NCBI GenBank assembly: GCA_009773555.1
Contig: WSXZ01000030.1
Location: forward strand, 24,761-88,760
DNA from: Methylocystaceae bacterium
GTDB lineage: Bacteria; Pseudomonadota; Alphaproteobacteria; Rhizobiales; Beijerinckiaceae
Length of the DNA stretch: 64,000 bases
Direction of reading: 5' to 3'
Shown here: positions 55,801 through 64,000 of the stretch, in pieces
Layout: every line of letters starts with the position of its first letter
Numbering within the stretch: position 1 is the stretch's first letter
Position numbers and translations under genes: made by a program
The notes under the pieces: generated by a model
What the model was told of the DNA's origin: nothing
The model's database searches: none
What the model saw: only the letters and a program-made list of their open reading frames with translations

Positions 55801-56471
55801 TGAAGCTGAAGATCTTTCTGTTGACGTATATGGCAAGGAAGGTCGCTCGAAAGACCCGCCTCGGCACAAGCGTAATTGAGTATTGAGAAAACGCCCGGGC
55901 ATGACGCTCAGTCCAAGCGTCTTGGACGAAGGACATTTGCTACCTATAACGCAAAAGCCGCAAGAAGTCATCGTAATGGCCCACTGATGGCGCAAACTGG
56001 ACATTGCCGATTTGCGCCTCGCGAGTCCGCTGCCGCCGCCCTTCCGCAGGAAAAAACGGCTTCCGTTGAATGAAATGCGCGTTCCCTCTGCTGGCGCCGA
56101 CTCTCGCTCGTAAGGGTCGGAGGTCTCCTGGCGGATGGATGTAGGGAACTCAAAATTCGTCTGTCGCCAAGACGTGGGGCGCCCACATTGCATTTTGAGC
56201 CGATCAGTCAGCTTGCAGACGCATGCTGCGTTGCGCGCTCCTATCTCAGAATGTTGTGCAACCCCTCTAGAAAAGCTTCAGGTCTATCCCAACCGAAAAA
56301 CGATCAAGCGCTGCGATTTGTCTTCTTCTCGTCTCTCGAATAACAAATGAGTCGGAGCGTTGCTGAAAGACCCTCTAAACAGATCAGCAGAACCCTCCAT
56401 CCGCTCGCCTGATATGTCGGCGCAACGCGAGAAAACAGAAGTCCATTGACGTTCATTTGGGAGATTCAGTC
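55801..56471. other. Low-density, A/T-richer stretch without a convincing gene
   Basis: Roughly 670 bases are less GC-rich than the rest of the window. Short open frames exist on both strands but none has coding-like composition, a ribosome site or homology I recognise. At 55985-56020 there is a degenerate copy of the hairpin found at 57013-57048. It may be decayed coding or horizontally acquired DNA. Confidence 0.5.
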
Positions 56472-56957
56472 ATGCGAAAAATGCTCGCTGCAGCGACGGT
56501 CGGCCTCGTCGTTTTTGCTGTCCAGGACATCGCCCAGGCGGCCACCGCTCAAAGTCCGGCGACGCTACGCTCTGGACCGGGAACGTCGTGGCGTAGAATC
56601 GGCCAGATTCCAGCCGGATCTGATGTGCAGGTGTTGAGCTGCAACCCGGGCTGGCGTCACAGCTGGTGCCAGATCCGCTACGGTTCGAAGACCGGGTGGG
56701 TGAACGCGCCTGCGCTCGGGACGTCGGGATCGCAGGTCATCGTCGCGCCCGTCGTGACGACCGACGCCGCCAGTCTCAAGCGGCGCGCGAGCATGTTTTC
56801 CTCGGTTATCGAGGTGATTCCCGGCGGCAAAAAGGTCGACGTGCTTCGCTGTAGAAGTGGTCTCGGCAGGGGCTGGTGCCGCGTCTCTTATCAGGGCAAG
56901 ACCGGATTCGTCAGAGGGGGTCTTTTGACGCGCCAACGGTCCGTCATTCCCCGTTAA
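56472..56957 (+). CDS. Exported protein with two SH3-like domains
   Basis: The 161-residue protein has a signal peptide (MRKMLAAATVGLVVFAVQDIAQA). Two bacterial SH3-type repeats follow (ATLRSGPGTSWRRIGQIPAG... and ASLKRRASMFSSVIEVIPGG...). Each has a paired-cysteine pattern (VLSCNPGWRHSWCQI; VLRCRSGLGRGWCRV) suggesting one disulfide per domain. Such domains bind cell-wall peptides or proteins. GGGAG precedes the ATG. A hairpin terminator candidate follows. Confidence 0.82.
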   Translation: MRKMLAAATVGLVVFAVQDIAQAATAQSPATLRSGPGTSWRRIGQIPAGSDVQVLSCNPGWRHSWCQIRYGSKTGWVNAPALGTSGSQVIVAPVVTTDAASLKRRASMFSSVIEVIPGGKKVDVLRCRSGLGRGWCRVSYQGKTGFVRGGLLTRQRSVIPR

Positions 56958-57012
56958 GAACGGGCGTTCGAGGCGAGAAAATTCGGCCGCGTGACGCCGG
57001 CGCAAAAACGTC

Positions 57013-57048
57013 AAGGCGCAAATCGGACAATGCCCGATTTGCGCCTCT
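57013..57048. terminator. Two-way hairpin between convergent SH3 and DUF2852 genes
   Basis: AGGCGCAAATCGG is matched by CCGATTTGCGCCT around a short loop. It lies between the two convergent stop codons. T-runs are weak on both sides, so termination strength is uncertain. Confidence 0.6.
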
Positions 57049-57085
57049 TCTGTTCAGGTCGGCGCCTGCGCAGCCTTAACCGGCG

Positions 57086-57528
57086 TTATGCGCCTTTATC
57101 CTCGCCTTTGCGGCCGCGCATAAAGGATTCGAACTCTTCGCGGTCGCGGGCGCGGCGCAGCTGGTCGATATGTTCGGCGAAGTCGCGCTCCGCTTCGGCG
57201 ACCTTGACTCATCAAAGGCGACATTGCCGGTCGAGCGCATGAAGGACGGGCCGCCCCAGGCAGCCGAACCCTCTCGAGCGACGCCGCTCACGGCGTCCTT
57301 CATCCGCGCGCCCTGTTCCTGGGCGAAGGCGAAGAAATCGCCTTCAAAGCCCTGGCTGCGCTGCCAAAGCTTCCAGACCAATATGGCGAGGCCGAGCGGC
57401 CAGAAGATGAAAAAGCCGAGGATCACCGCCGCGATCTCGTAGGGCCTCCAGGACATTCGTCCGTGATGCCCCCAGGGCGAGCCGCCCTCTCCGGATGACG
57501 ACATGCGAGAATAACGATGGCAGCTCAT
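57086..57528 (-). pseudogene. DUF2852 family membrane protein, frame broken before the C-terminal helix
   Basis: From the ATG at 57528 (GGAG upstream) the protein shows the DUF2852 pattern: a polar N-terminus, a hydrophobic segment (AAVILGFFIFWPLGLAILVWKLW, shortened) and a FMRSTGNVAFDE motif. There, at ~57203-57210, the frame shifts. The usual C-terminal coiled coil continues in another frame as VAEAERDFAEHIDQLRRARDREEFESF to the stop at 57086 (motif HIDQLRRARDREEFESF is the family signature). About 12 residues usually found between are missing; the loss is congruent to 1 mod 3. Function unknown. Confidence 0.72.
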
Positions 57529-57666
57529 GATGGGCTCCAGTTGGTCAACGGCCGCCCGCCGCCAAGCGGGGCCGACACCAATGTAATATGCATTAACATT
57601 GGCGCAAGGGAAAGCGCCGCGCCAAGAATATTGGCGCAGCGCCGTCAATCGCTTCGCGTCGGGAAT

Positions 57667-57987
57667 TCAGGCCGCCTTGCCGCTCAGATCATCTTCAAGC
57701 ACGACGTCATCCGCGAACGGCGCGATCGTTTCGCGCGTCGCCCCCGGCTCGATTTCGATGTCGATTTCGAGCAGCGACATGTCTTCCTTGCGATGCATCT
57801 TCACCATGACCTTTTCGGGGTCGACGTTGATGTGCTTGGAGATCGCGATGAGGACTTCCTTGTGCAGCACGGCGATAAGATCCGAATCGCGCGCCGATTT
57901 GCGTTCATGCGCGAGAAGGATCTGCAGGCGCTCGCGCGCAACCGGCGCGGTGGCGCCGCGTCGCCCGAACAATCCGAAAATATTCAT
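57667..57987 (-). CDS. minE: Cell division topological specificity factor MinE
   Basis: The 106-residue protein has the N-terminal membrane-targeting and MinD-activating segment (MNIFGLFG; RERLQILLAHER) and a C-terminal dimer domain. MinE stimulates MinD ATPase and drives the oscillation that keeps division at midcell. Its ATG overlaps the minD stop by four bases. It is the last gene of minCDE. Confidence 0.95.
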   Translation of the reverse strand: MNIFGLFGRRGATAPVARERLQILLAHERKSARDSDLIAVLHKEVLIAISKHINVDPEKVMVKMHRKEDMSLLEIDIEIEPGATRETIAPFADDVVLEDDLSGKAA

Positions 57988-58799
57988 GCCGCCCTCCGAC
58001 CAAAGAGCCGAACGAAAAGTCCCCTTTTGTCAGCGGGAATGTTCACCGGCAGTTTTTCGCCGCACAGCCTCTTCGCCGCTTCCGAATAGGCGCGCGCCGC
58101 GGGGCTCATGGCGTTGTGAAGAATGATGGGCGCGCCGACGTTCGACGCGCGCAGGACGTCTTCGCTCTCCGGCACGATCCCCAGCAGCGGTATCGAGAGA
58201 ATTTCGAGCACGTCGTCGACGCTCAGCATCTCGCCGCGGCCGGCGCGCTGCGCGTCATAGCGCGTCAGCAGCAGATGCTTTTCGACGCGTTCGCCCTTTT
58301 CGGCGCGTTCGGTCTTGGCGTCGAGCAATCCGATGATGCGATCGGAATCGCGCACCGAGGAGACTTCCGGATTGGCGACGACCACCGCGACGTCGGCGAA
58401 GCGCATCGCGAGCGTCGCGCCGCGTTCGATGCCGGCGGGACTGTCGCAGACGATCCAGTCGAACTTCTCGCGCAATTCATTGATGACGCGCTGCACGCCC
58501 TCTTCGGTCAAGGCGTCCTTGTCGCGCGTCTGCGACGCGGGCAGCAGATAGAGATTGTTCAAGCGCTTGTCGCGGATGAGCGCCTGATGCAGCTTGGCGT
58601 CGCCCTGGGCGACGTTGATGAGATCGAATACGACGCGCCGCTCGGCGCCCATAACGAGATCGAGGTTGCGCAGACCGACGTCGAAGTCGACGACCGCGAC
58701 CTTGTGACCCTGTTGGGCCAGCGCGGCCCCGAGAGCCGCGGTCGACGTTGTCTTTCCGACGCCTCCTTTGCCGGAGGTCACCACCAAAGTCTTGGCCAT
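57984..58799 (-). CDS. minD: Septum site-determining ATPase MinD
   Basis: The 271-residue protein has the deviant Walker A motif KGGVGKTT, Walker B-like IVCDSPAGIE and a C-terminal amphipathic membrane helix (KRGLFVRLFGRR). MinD binds the membrane with ATP and recruits MinC. It starts 13 bases past the minC stop and overlaps minE. The 58799 start gives the normal N-terminus MAKTLVVTSGKGG. Confidence 0.97.
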   Translation of the reverse strand: MAKTLVVTSGKGGVGKTTSTAALGAALAQQGHKVAVVDFDVGLRNLDLVMGAERRVVFDLINVAQGDAKLHQALIRDKRLNNLYLLPASQTRDKDALTEEGVQRVINELREKFDWIVCDSPAGIERGATLAMRFADVAVVVANPEVSSVRDSDRIIGLLDAKTERAEKGERVEKHLLLTRYDAQRAGRGEMLSVDDVLEILSIPLLGIVPESEDVLRASNVGAPIILHNAMSPAARAYSEAAKRLCGEKLPVNIPADKRGLFVRLFGRRAA

Positions 58800-58812
58800 T
58801 GTTCGTCCTCTC

Positions 58813-59613
58813 TTAATCGAGCCGCGCGATCTTGACCGTCTCGTTTTCGAGCCAGGCCTGGATGGATTGGCTCTGAACACTCGCCGAGATCTCGTCGGCG
58901 GTCAGATAGACGCCGCAAACCGAGAGCAGCTCGGCTTCGAGCTTGCGGCAGAATATTCGCGCGCGTTTTTCGCCATAGGCGCCGGCCATCGCGCGGCCGC
59001 GCAGCGTTCCGTAGATATGCACGGAGCCGCCCGCCATGATTTCCGCGCCGGACGCGACGGAGCCGATCACGGTCACGTCGCCGTCCGGGTGATAAATCGA
59101 CTGCCCGGAGCGCACCGGCTCCAGCAGGATCAGCGGCGCAGCCGAGGGGGCCGGCGGCTCGGACGATTTGGGATCGACGGACTGCGCGCCGCCGGCGCCG
59201 AGCGCGTTGGCGATATCCTCGAAGGCTGCTTCTTCGCTTGGGGACAGCGTTCCAGGGCTTGCGTCTTTGGCGCGCGTTGCGCTGACGTCCGGCGGCGGTT
59301 GCGGGGTGGCGCGACCGCCGGCAAGAATCGGCGGCAGATCGTCGCTGGCCCATGACGGGTCGACTCCCGACAATCCCATGAGGCGTATGCCACGCCGGGT
59401 GAGATTTTCGAGGAGCTCGGTAAGTTGTGGCCGCTCAATCGTCAGTTTAGCGAGGTCGATGACGATCGACTTCCGGCTGAAAAAGGCGGGCGACTGCTCA
59501 AGCAGCGCGTCGAGCTGCTCAAGCCAGCCTTCGATCGGCTGCTCGGGCTCCAGCGTCAGGACGGGAAAGGACCTGCCTCTGAAGCGGATGTGTCGGGATG
59601 ACGCTTGCGTCAC
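58813..59613 (-). CDS. minC: Septum site-determining protein MinC
   Basis: About 266 residues from a GTG at 59613, preceded by GAGGG; a GTG four codons upstream is an alternative. The N-terminal FtsZ-inhibiting domain is followed by a long variable linker (residues ~110-165). The C-terminal beta-helix domain has the glycine-rich MinC pattern (DVTVIGSVASGAEIMAGGSVHIYG; key part GAEIMAGGSVHIYG). A TTAA-N7-TTAAC box lies about 47 bases upstream, consistent with cell-cycle control by CtrA. Confidence 0.93.
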   Translation of the reverse strand: MTQASSRHIRFRGRSFPVLTLEPEQPIEGWLEQLDALLEQSPAFFSRKSIVIDLAKLTIERPQLTELLENLTRRGIRLMGLSGVDPSWASDDLPPILAGGRATPQPPPDVSATRAKDASPGTLSPSEEAAFEDIANALGAGGAQSVDPKSSEPPAPSAAPLILLEPVRSGQSIYHPDGDVTVIGSVASGAEIMAGGSVHIYGTLRGRAMAGAYGEKRARIFCRKLEAELLSVCGVYLTADEISASVQSQSIQAWLENETVKIARLD

Positions 59614-59659
59614 GGGAGCCCTCACGCAATTAGGATTTGCGTCATTTGAGGGCGTTAAC

Positions 59660-59675
59660 GTTAATGAAGGATTAA
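59660..59675 (-). promoter_or_regulatory. CtrA-like box upstream of minCDE (TTAA-N7-TTAAC)
   Basis: Read on the minus strand the site is TTAATCCTTCATTAAC, an exact match to the CtrA consensus TTAA-N7-TTAAC. It lies about 47 bases before the minC start. An overlapping GTTAAC palindrome is adjacent. Confidence 0.6.
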
Positions 59676-59717
59676 AGCGCGCGCGCAATTTGGCGCCGGT
59701 CGCGCTTTATTAAGAGA

Positions 59718-60338
59718 TTATGCCGGCGCGGCTTTGGCGCGCGCCGCAGCGCTCTCCATGACGCCTTGCGCGGCGCTCTCGAGCACCAGCGCCGGATCCG
59801 CGCTTTTGACGGGATCGAAATGCCCCGAGATGGTCAGCATCGCGACGCCATGGGCGAGCGACCAGATTTGCAGCGCCGCGTAGCGCGCGCCCTGCGCCGG
59901 CGCGCCCGCCTGCTGCAGCCACGCCACGACGGCGCGCCAAAGAATCTCCAGCGCATGGTCGGCGGCGCCGCCGGCGCCGGGATCGGCAAGCGTCTTCGCC
60001 TGCCCGAACATCGCCGCGTAGAGGCCCGGTTCGTCCCGCGCGAATTTGAGATAGGCGGCGCACATCGCCCGCATCGCGCTCTTGGCGTCGGGCCGGCCTT
60101 CGTCCCATGCCGTTTCAATTCGTGCGCCAAAGGTCTCGAATCCGCGGCGCGCCAGCTCGCTCATCAGCGCGTCGCGTCCGCTGAAATGACGGTAAGGAGC
60201 GGCGGGCGAAACGCCGGCGCGGCGCGCCGCCTCGGTGAGCGTCAGCGCCGATGGTCCGCCTTCGGCGAGAATGTCCAAAGCGGCGTCGATCAACGCCTGT
60301 TTGAGCGAACCGTGGTGATAGCCTCGCTTATTGTGCAT
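59718..60338 (-). CDS. TetR family regulator (second)
   Basis: The 206-residue protein has a typical N-terminal HTH (LTLTEAARRAGVSPAAPYRHF) and a C-terminal domain of the TetR_C_33/WHG type (WRAVVAWLQQAG; ALQIWSLAHGVAML). Ligand and targets are unknown. It lies upstream of minC on the same strand with about 100 bases between, and its own promoter should lie in the 43 bases before it or further into yebC. No palindromic operator is obvious. Confidence 0.85.
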   Translation of the reverse strand: MHNKRGYHHGSLKQALIDAALDILAEGGPSALTLTEAARRAGVSPAAPYRHFSGRDALMSELARRGFETFGARIETAWDEGRPDAKSAMRAMCAAYLKFARDEPGLYAAMFGQAKTLADPGAGGAADHALEILWRAVVAWLQQAGAPAQGARYAALQIWSLAHGVAMLTISGHFDPVKSADPALVLESAAQGVMESAAARAKAAPA

Positions 60339-60381
60339 CTCTCACCCCGGCGCGGATCGGCGTCATCGCCCCGTCACCGGG

Positions 60382-61128
60382 TTATCCCGAGAGCTTGGCG
60401 ACCAGCGCGTCGGAGACCTCGAAATTGGCGTAGACGGTCTGAACGTCGTCATTGTCCTCGAGCGCGCCGACGAGCTTGAGGATTTTCTCGCCCGAATCAT
60501 CGTCGACCTTGATCGTGTTCTGCGGGCGCCAGACGAGCGCCGCCTTGCGCGGCTCGCCGAATTTCTCCTCAAGAGCCTTGGCGACGTCGCGCAGCGATTC
60601 GACGGACGTGATCACTTCATGCGTCTCGTCGGTCGTCGAGACGTCGTCGGCGCCCGCGTCGATCGCCGCCTCCATCATCGCGTCCTCCGTCGCCGCCTTC
60701 TTGTCGAATTCGACGAGGCCGACGCGGTCGAACATGAAGGACACGGCGCCGGTCTCGGCGAGCGCGCCGCCGGCCTTGGTGAAATAGGAGCGCACCTCGC
60801 CGGCCGTGCGGTTGCGATTGTCGGTCAGGGCCTCGACGATCACGGCGACGCCGCCCGGCGCATAACCCTCGTAACGCACTTCATCGTAATTTTCAGCGTC
60901 GGCCCCCGAGGCCTTCTTGATCGCGCGTTCGATGTTGTCCTTTGGCATATTCTCCGCCCGCGCGGCGAGAACGGCGGCGCGCAGCCGCGCGTTCATGTTC
61001 GGGTCGGGCAGGCCCATCTTGGCGGCGACGGTGATTTCTCGGGCGAGCTTTGAAAACAGCTTGGAGCGGATCGCGTCCTGCTTGCCCTTCTTGTGCATGA
61101 TGTTCTTGAATTGACTATGCCCGGCCAT
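60382..61128 (-). CDS. yebC: YebC/PmpR family protein (TACO1-like)
   Basis: The 248-residue protein has the family start [19 protein letters not shown] and the acidic three-domain fold ([21 protein letters not shown]; motif GPGG-type loop present). YebC proteins were long called transcription regulators; recent work links them to relief of ribosome stalling at proline runs. Length is close to E. coli YebC (246). In many alphaproteobacteria it precedes the ruv genes; that block is not here. Confidence 0.95.
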   Translation of the reverse strand: MAGHSQFKNIMHKKGKQDAIRSKLFSKLAREITVAAKMGLPDPNMNARLRAAVLAARAENMPKDNIERAIKKASGADAENYDEVRYEGYAPGGVAVIVEALTDNRNRTAGEVRSYFTKAGGALAETGAVSFMFDRVGLVEFDKKAATEDAMMEAAIDAGADDVSTTDETHEVITSVESLRDVAKALEEKFGEPRKAALVWRPQNTIKVDDDSGEKILKLVGALEDNDDVQTVYANFEVSDALVAKLSG

Positions 61129-61233
61129 GCGCTCCCGCCCTGCTCCTCGATCAATCTTCGCCGTCCGGCGTCCGGCGGGTCATATACGCCGGACGTATCC
61201 GGAAATAAAGAAAAGCGCCAAAGGAGAGTATGA

Positions 61234-62172
61234 TTGAGCGCAAGCGATGAAGAGCGAAATTCTCGGCCTGAGCCCGATGGGCCGGCCCCGTCCGCACTCC
61301 CGGCGCCGAACATCCCTGACCTCGCCGCCGCCAAGCGGTTGCAGGCGATCCTCTCCAGTCCGTCCTATCGCAAGGCCGACGAGGACATTCATTTCCTGAC
61401 GTCGGCCGAGGCGCGCGGTCCCCGACTGGAGCTCGAATATCTCAAGGCCGAACTGCTGCTGCGACGCCATGGCGTCACCGATACGGTCGTCGTCTTCGGT
61501 TCGACTCGCATCGTCGAGCCCGCTCTAGCGGAAAGCCGCCTCGCCGAATCGCAGGCGCGCGCGACAGCCAATCCCAATGACGCGGCCCTCGCCAGACAGC
61601 TCGCGGCGGCGAAACGCGCCCGAGAAAATTCACGCTATTATCAAATCGCCCGCGAGTTCGGCGGCCTCGTCGGCGCCGCCCGCGAGAGCGGGGACTGGCC
61701 GCGCCTGGCGATCGTCACCGGCGGCGGACCGGGCATCATGGAGGCGGCGAACCGCGGCGCCTTCGAGGCCGGCGCCGAGACGGTGGGGCTCAACATCACC
61801 CTCCCCCACGAGCAGCTGCCCAACAGCTACGTCACGCCATCGCTTTGCCTGCGCTTCCGCTATTTCGCGCTGCGCAAAATGCATTTCATGCTGCGGGCGC
61901 GGGCGCTGGTCGCCTTTCCGGGGGGCTTTGGCACGTTCGATGAATTGTTTGAGACGCTCACGCTGGTGCAGACTGGGAAGGTCAAGCCGATCCCGATCAT
62001 TCTCGTGGGGGAAAGCTATTGGCGGCGCGCCTTTGACGTCGACTTTCTGGTCGACGAGGGCGTCATCGGTCCACAGGACCGCGATATTTTCCGCTATGCC
62101 GAAACCGCCCCTGACATTTGGGAAGAAATCCGACGCTGGGGCGAACGCAAGGAGGATCTCCTATTTGAATGA
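61234..62172 (+). CDS. LOG family protein (cytokinin riboside 5'-monophosphate phosphoribohydrolase-like, TIGR00730)
   Basis: The 312-residue protein has the nucleotide-binding motifs GGGPGIMEAANRGA and PGGFGTFDELFE, typical of LOG proteins that hydrolyse nucleoside monophosphates to base and ribose phosphate. An N-terminal ~90-residue extension with a helical segment places it with the longer bacterial subgroup. The start is a TTG preceded by AAAGGAGAG. The physiological substrate is unknown. Confidence 0.87.
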   Translation: MSASDEERNSRPEPDGPAPSALPAPNIPDLAAAKRLQAILSSPSYRKADEDIHFLTSAEARGPRLELEYLKAELLLRRHGVTDTVVVFGSTRIVEPALAESRLAESQARATANPNDAALARQLAAAKRARENSRYYQIAREFGGLVGAARESGDWPRLAIVTGGGPGIMEAANRGAFEAGAETVGLNITLPHEQLPNSYVTPSLCLRFRYFALRKMHFMLRARALVAFPGGFGTFDELFETLTLVQTGKVKPIPIILVGESYWRRAFDVDFLVDEGVIGPQDRDIFRYAETAPDIWEEIRRWGERKEDLLFE

Positions 62173-62191
62173 AGGCCTTAGGCTGTGCAGG

Positions 62192-62239
62192 CGATCGCCT
62201 GCCCAATCCCTTGCCCGATCGCCTGCCCGATCCCTTGCC
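62192..62239. repeat. Tandem 24-base repeat (four 12-base sub-units) upstream of the YidB-like gene
   Basis: Two 24-base units (62192-62215, 62216-62239) differ at one base. Each consists of two 12-base pieces that alternate as GATCGCCTGCCC and GATCCCTTGCCC. It lies 80-125 bases before the gene at 62317. Confidence 0.75.
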
Positions 62240-62316
62240 ATTGTAAAGCCTATGCCCCGCCTTATCTCAGCTAGCGCGGCGCAAAGCGCGCGCTTTTTTA
62301 AAAAGGGAGAATACTC

Positions 62317-62730
62317 ATGAGTTGGCTCAAAGCGATCGCTGGCGGCGTGATCGGGGCTGAAGCCCTGACCCTTATTAAGGATTATGTGGAGAAGCAGGGC
62401 GGCCTCGACGGCGTCGTCAAGAATTTCGAGAACTCCGGACTGGGAAAGCAGATCCACTCATGGGTCGGCCTCGGTCCCAATGAAAAGATCAGCGAGATGG
62501 ACATCAGCAAGGTGGTCAACGCCGATAAGCTGATGGAAATCGCCAAGAGCGCCGGAGTCGACATCGACAAGGCGAAAGCGCTTCTCGCTCAGTATTTGCC
62601 GGAAGTGATCGACAAGGCGACGCCGGAAGGCAAACTGCCGCCGCCCGACAACGACACTGCGACGGCGGCGCGCGCCGCCGTCGGGCCTGTTCCCGCCCAC
62701 GCTCTTGCTTCAGGCGCCCTGTTTCTGTAA
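62317..62730 (+). CDS. YidB family (DUF937) protein
   Basis: The 137-residue protein begins MSWLKAIAGGVIGAEALTL and has the DUF937/YidB core (GLGKQIHSWVGLGPNEKIS and LAQYLPEVIDKATPEGKLPP). Family members are small helical proteins of unknown function, often abundant. The last ~30 residues are a variable Ala-rich end. AAGGGAG precedes the ATG. Upstream is the 24-base tandem repeat. Confidence 0.83.
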   Translation: MSWLKAIAGGVIGAEALTLIKDYVEKQGGLDGVVKNFENSGLGKQIHSWVGLGPNEKISEMDISKVVNADKLMEIAKSAGVDIDKAKALLAQYLPEVIDKATPEGKLPPPDNDTATAARAAVGPVPAHALASGALFL

Positions 62731-62832
62731 TTCCGTCGCGCGCGCCCTTTGCGCCCGCTCGCGGCTAGGGCGAGAGCCGCCCGAGGCCGCCGCCGCGGAG
62801 TTCGCCTTCGCAACGGCCGCCGGCCATTTTGA

Positions 62833-63828
<996 letters not shown>

Positions 63829-63848
63829 CCCGAAAAAGGGCGCGCGCG

Positions 63849-64000
63849 ATGGCCGCCTTCGAGCGCATCTTGGTGACGGGGGGCGCCGGATTTGTCGGCG
63901 GGCACCTCTGCGCCGCTTTGGCCGAGGCCTATCCGCAGGCGACGCGGTCGCTGCTGCTGCGTCCCGGCGAACGCGGCGGCCATGAGGCTTTCGCCGCAGC
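63849..64000 (+). CDS. NAD-dependent epimerase/reductase of nucleotide sugars (3' end outside window)
   Basis: Fifty residues are visible, starting MAAFERILVTGGAGFVGGHL with the Rossmann motif TGGAGFVGGH. Position directly after gmd suggests a GDP-4-keto-6-deoxymannose reductase (Rmd) or a related epimerase, but the visible part cannot decide. The gene runs off the window end. Confidence 0.75.
   Translation, partial: MAAFERILVTGGAGFVGGHLCAALAEAYPQATRSLLLRPGERGGHEAFAA

Noticed and set aside
55876..56073. Small plus-strand open frame of 65 codons
   Set aside because: No ribosome site, no recognisable homology, and it overlaps a degenerate hairpin; probably chance.
56458..57060. SH3 gene and its flanking hairpins as a mobile element
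   Set aside because: There is no transposase, no target-site duplication and the two hairpins are too diverged; kept only as a low-interest observation.

Overview
The window is GC-rich, gene-dense bacterial chromosome and points to an alphaproteobacterium of the Rhizobiales (Hyphomicrobiales). The evidence is an ethylmalonyl-CoA mutase, a CcrM-type cell-cycle methyltransferase, homospermidine synthase, system I cytochrome c maturation genes, DUF1150, DUF2852 and DUF6460 proteins, TTAA-N7-TTAA boxes resembling CtrA sites, and several families of short palindromic intergenic repeats. A methylotroph or methanotroph of the Methylocystis/Methylosinus/Beijerinckiaceae type would fit the ethylmalonyl-CoA enzyme and gene content. 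That is inference: no methane or methanol oxidation gene lies here.

Layout. 0-5 kb: the 3' part of meaA, an OFA-type MFS transporter and uppP. 5-14 kb, minus strand: ccrM, rnhB, a radical SAM protein, homospermidine synthase and a three-domain MFS/PlsC/acyl-ligase protein. A divergent TetR gene sits beside two matching operator-like palindromes and is followed by a TauE/SafE permease. 15-32 kb, minus strand: a long array read right to left, namely an OmpA-like gene, glgP, glgB, glgC, glgA, glgX, malQ, envC, ctpA, ccmC, ccmD, ccmG. It joins a complete glycogen synthesis and breakdown set to cell-envelope and cytochrome c maturation genes by short gaps or 4-base overlaps. 32-41 kb: dnaN, a TonB-dependent receptor, PBP1A, an FTR1/cupredoxin iron-uptake pair, a lipoprotein and a DUF2235 hydrolase. 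42-50 kb, plus strand: secE, nusG, rplK and rplA, then sucD-sucA-sucB. 50-64 kb: DUF1150, CorC-type protein, Hsp20, a hicBA pair overlapping a DUF6460 gene, an extensin-like protein, SH3 and DUF2852 proteins, minCDE, a second TetR gene, yebC, a LOG-family protein, a YidB-like protein, gmd and the start of a second nucleotide-sugar gene.

The most striking feature is not a new system but a pattern of damage. At least seven genes (rnhB, glgX, glgB, dnaN, the TonB receptor, rplK and the DUF2852 gene) are each interrupted at one point where sequence seems to be missing and the frame shifts; glgX also runs in frame into malQ with no stop or start codon between them. Estimated losses range from 4 to about 64 bases. 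dnaN cannot be lost by a living cell and loss of L11 is costly, so assembly or consensus error is the leading explanation; a real cause would be remarkable. Six of the seven shifts are congruent to a loss of 1 modulo 3.

Regulatory signals that can be read directly are a TTAA-N7-TTAAC box before minC, a TTAA-N7-TTAA box before the PBP1A gene, paired TGAAC-N3-GTTCA palindromes before the first TetR gene, and three clear intrinsic terminators. I see no CRISPR array, insertion sequence, prophage, rRNA or tRNA gene.
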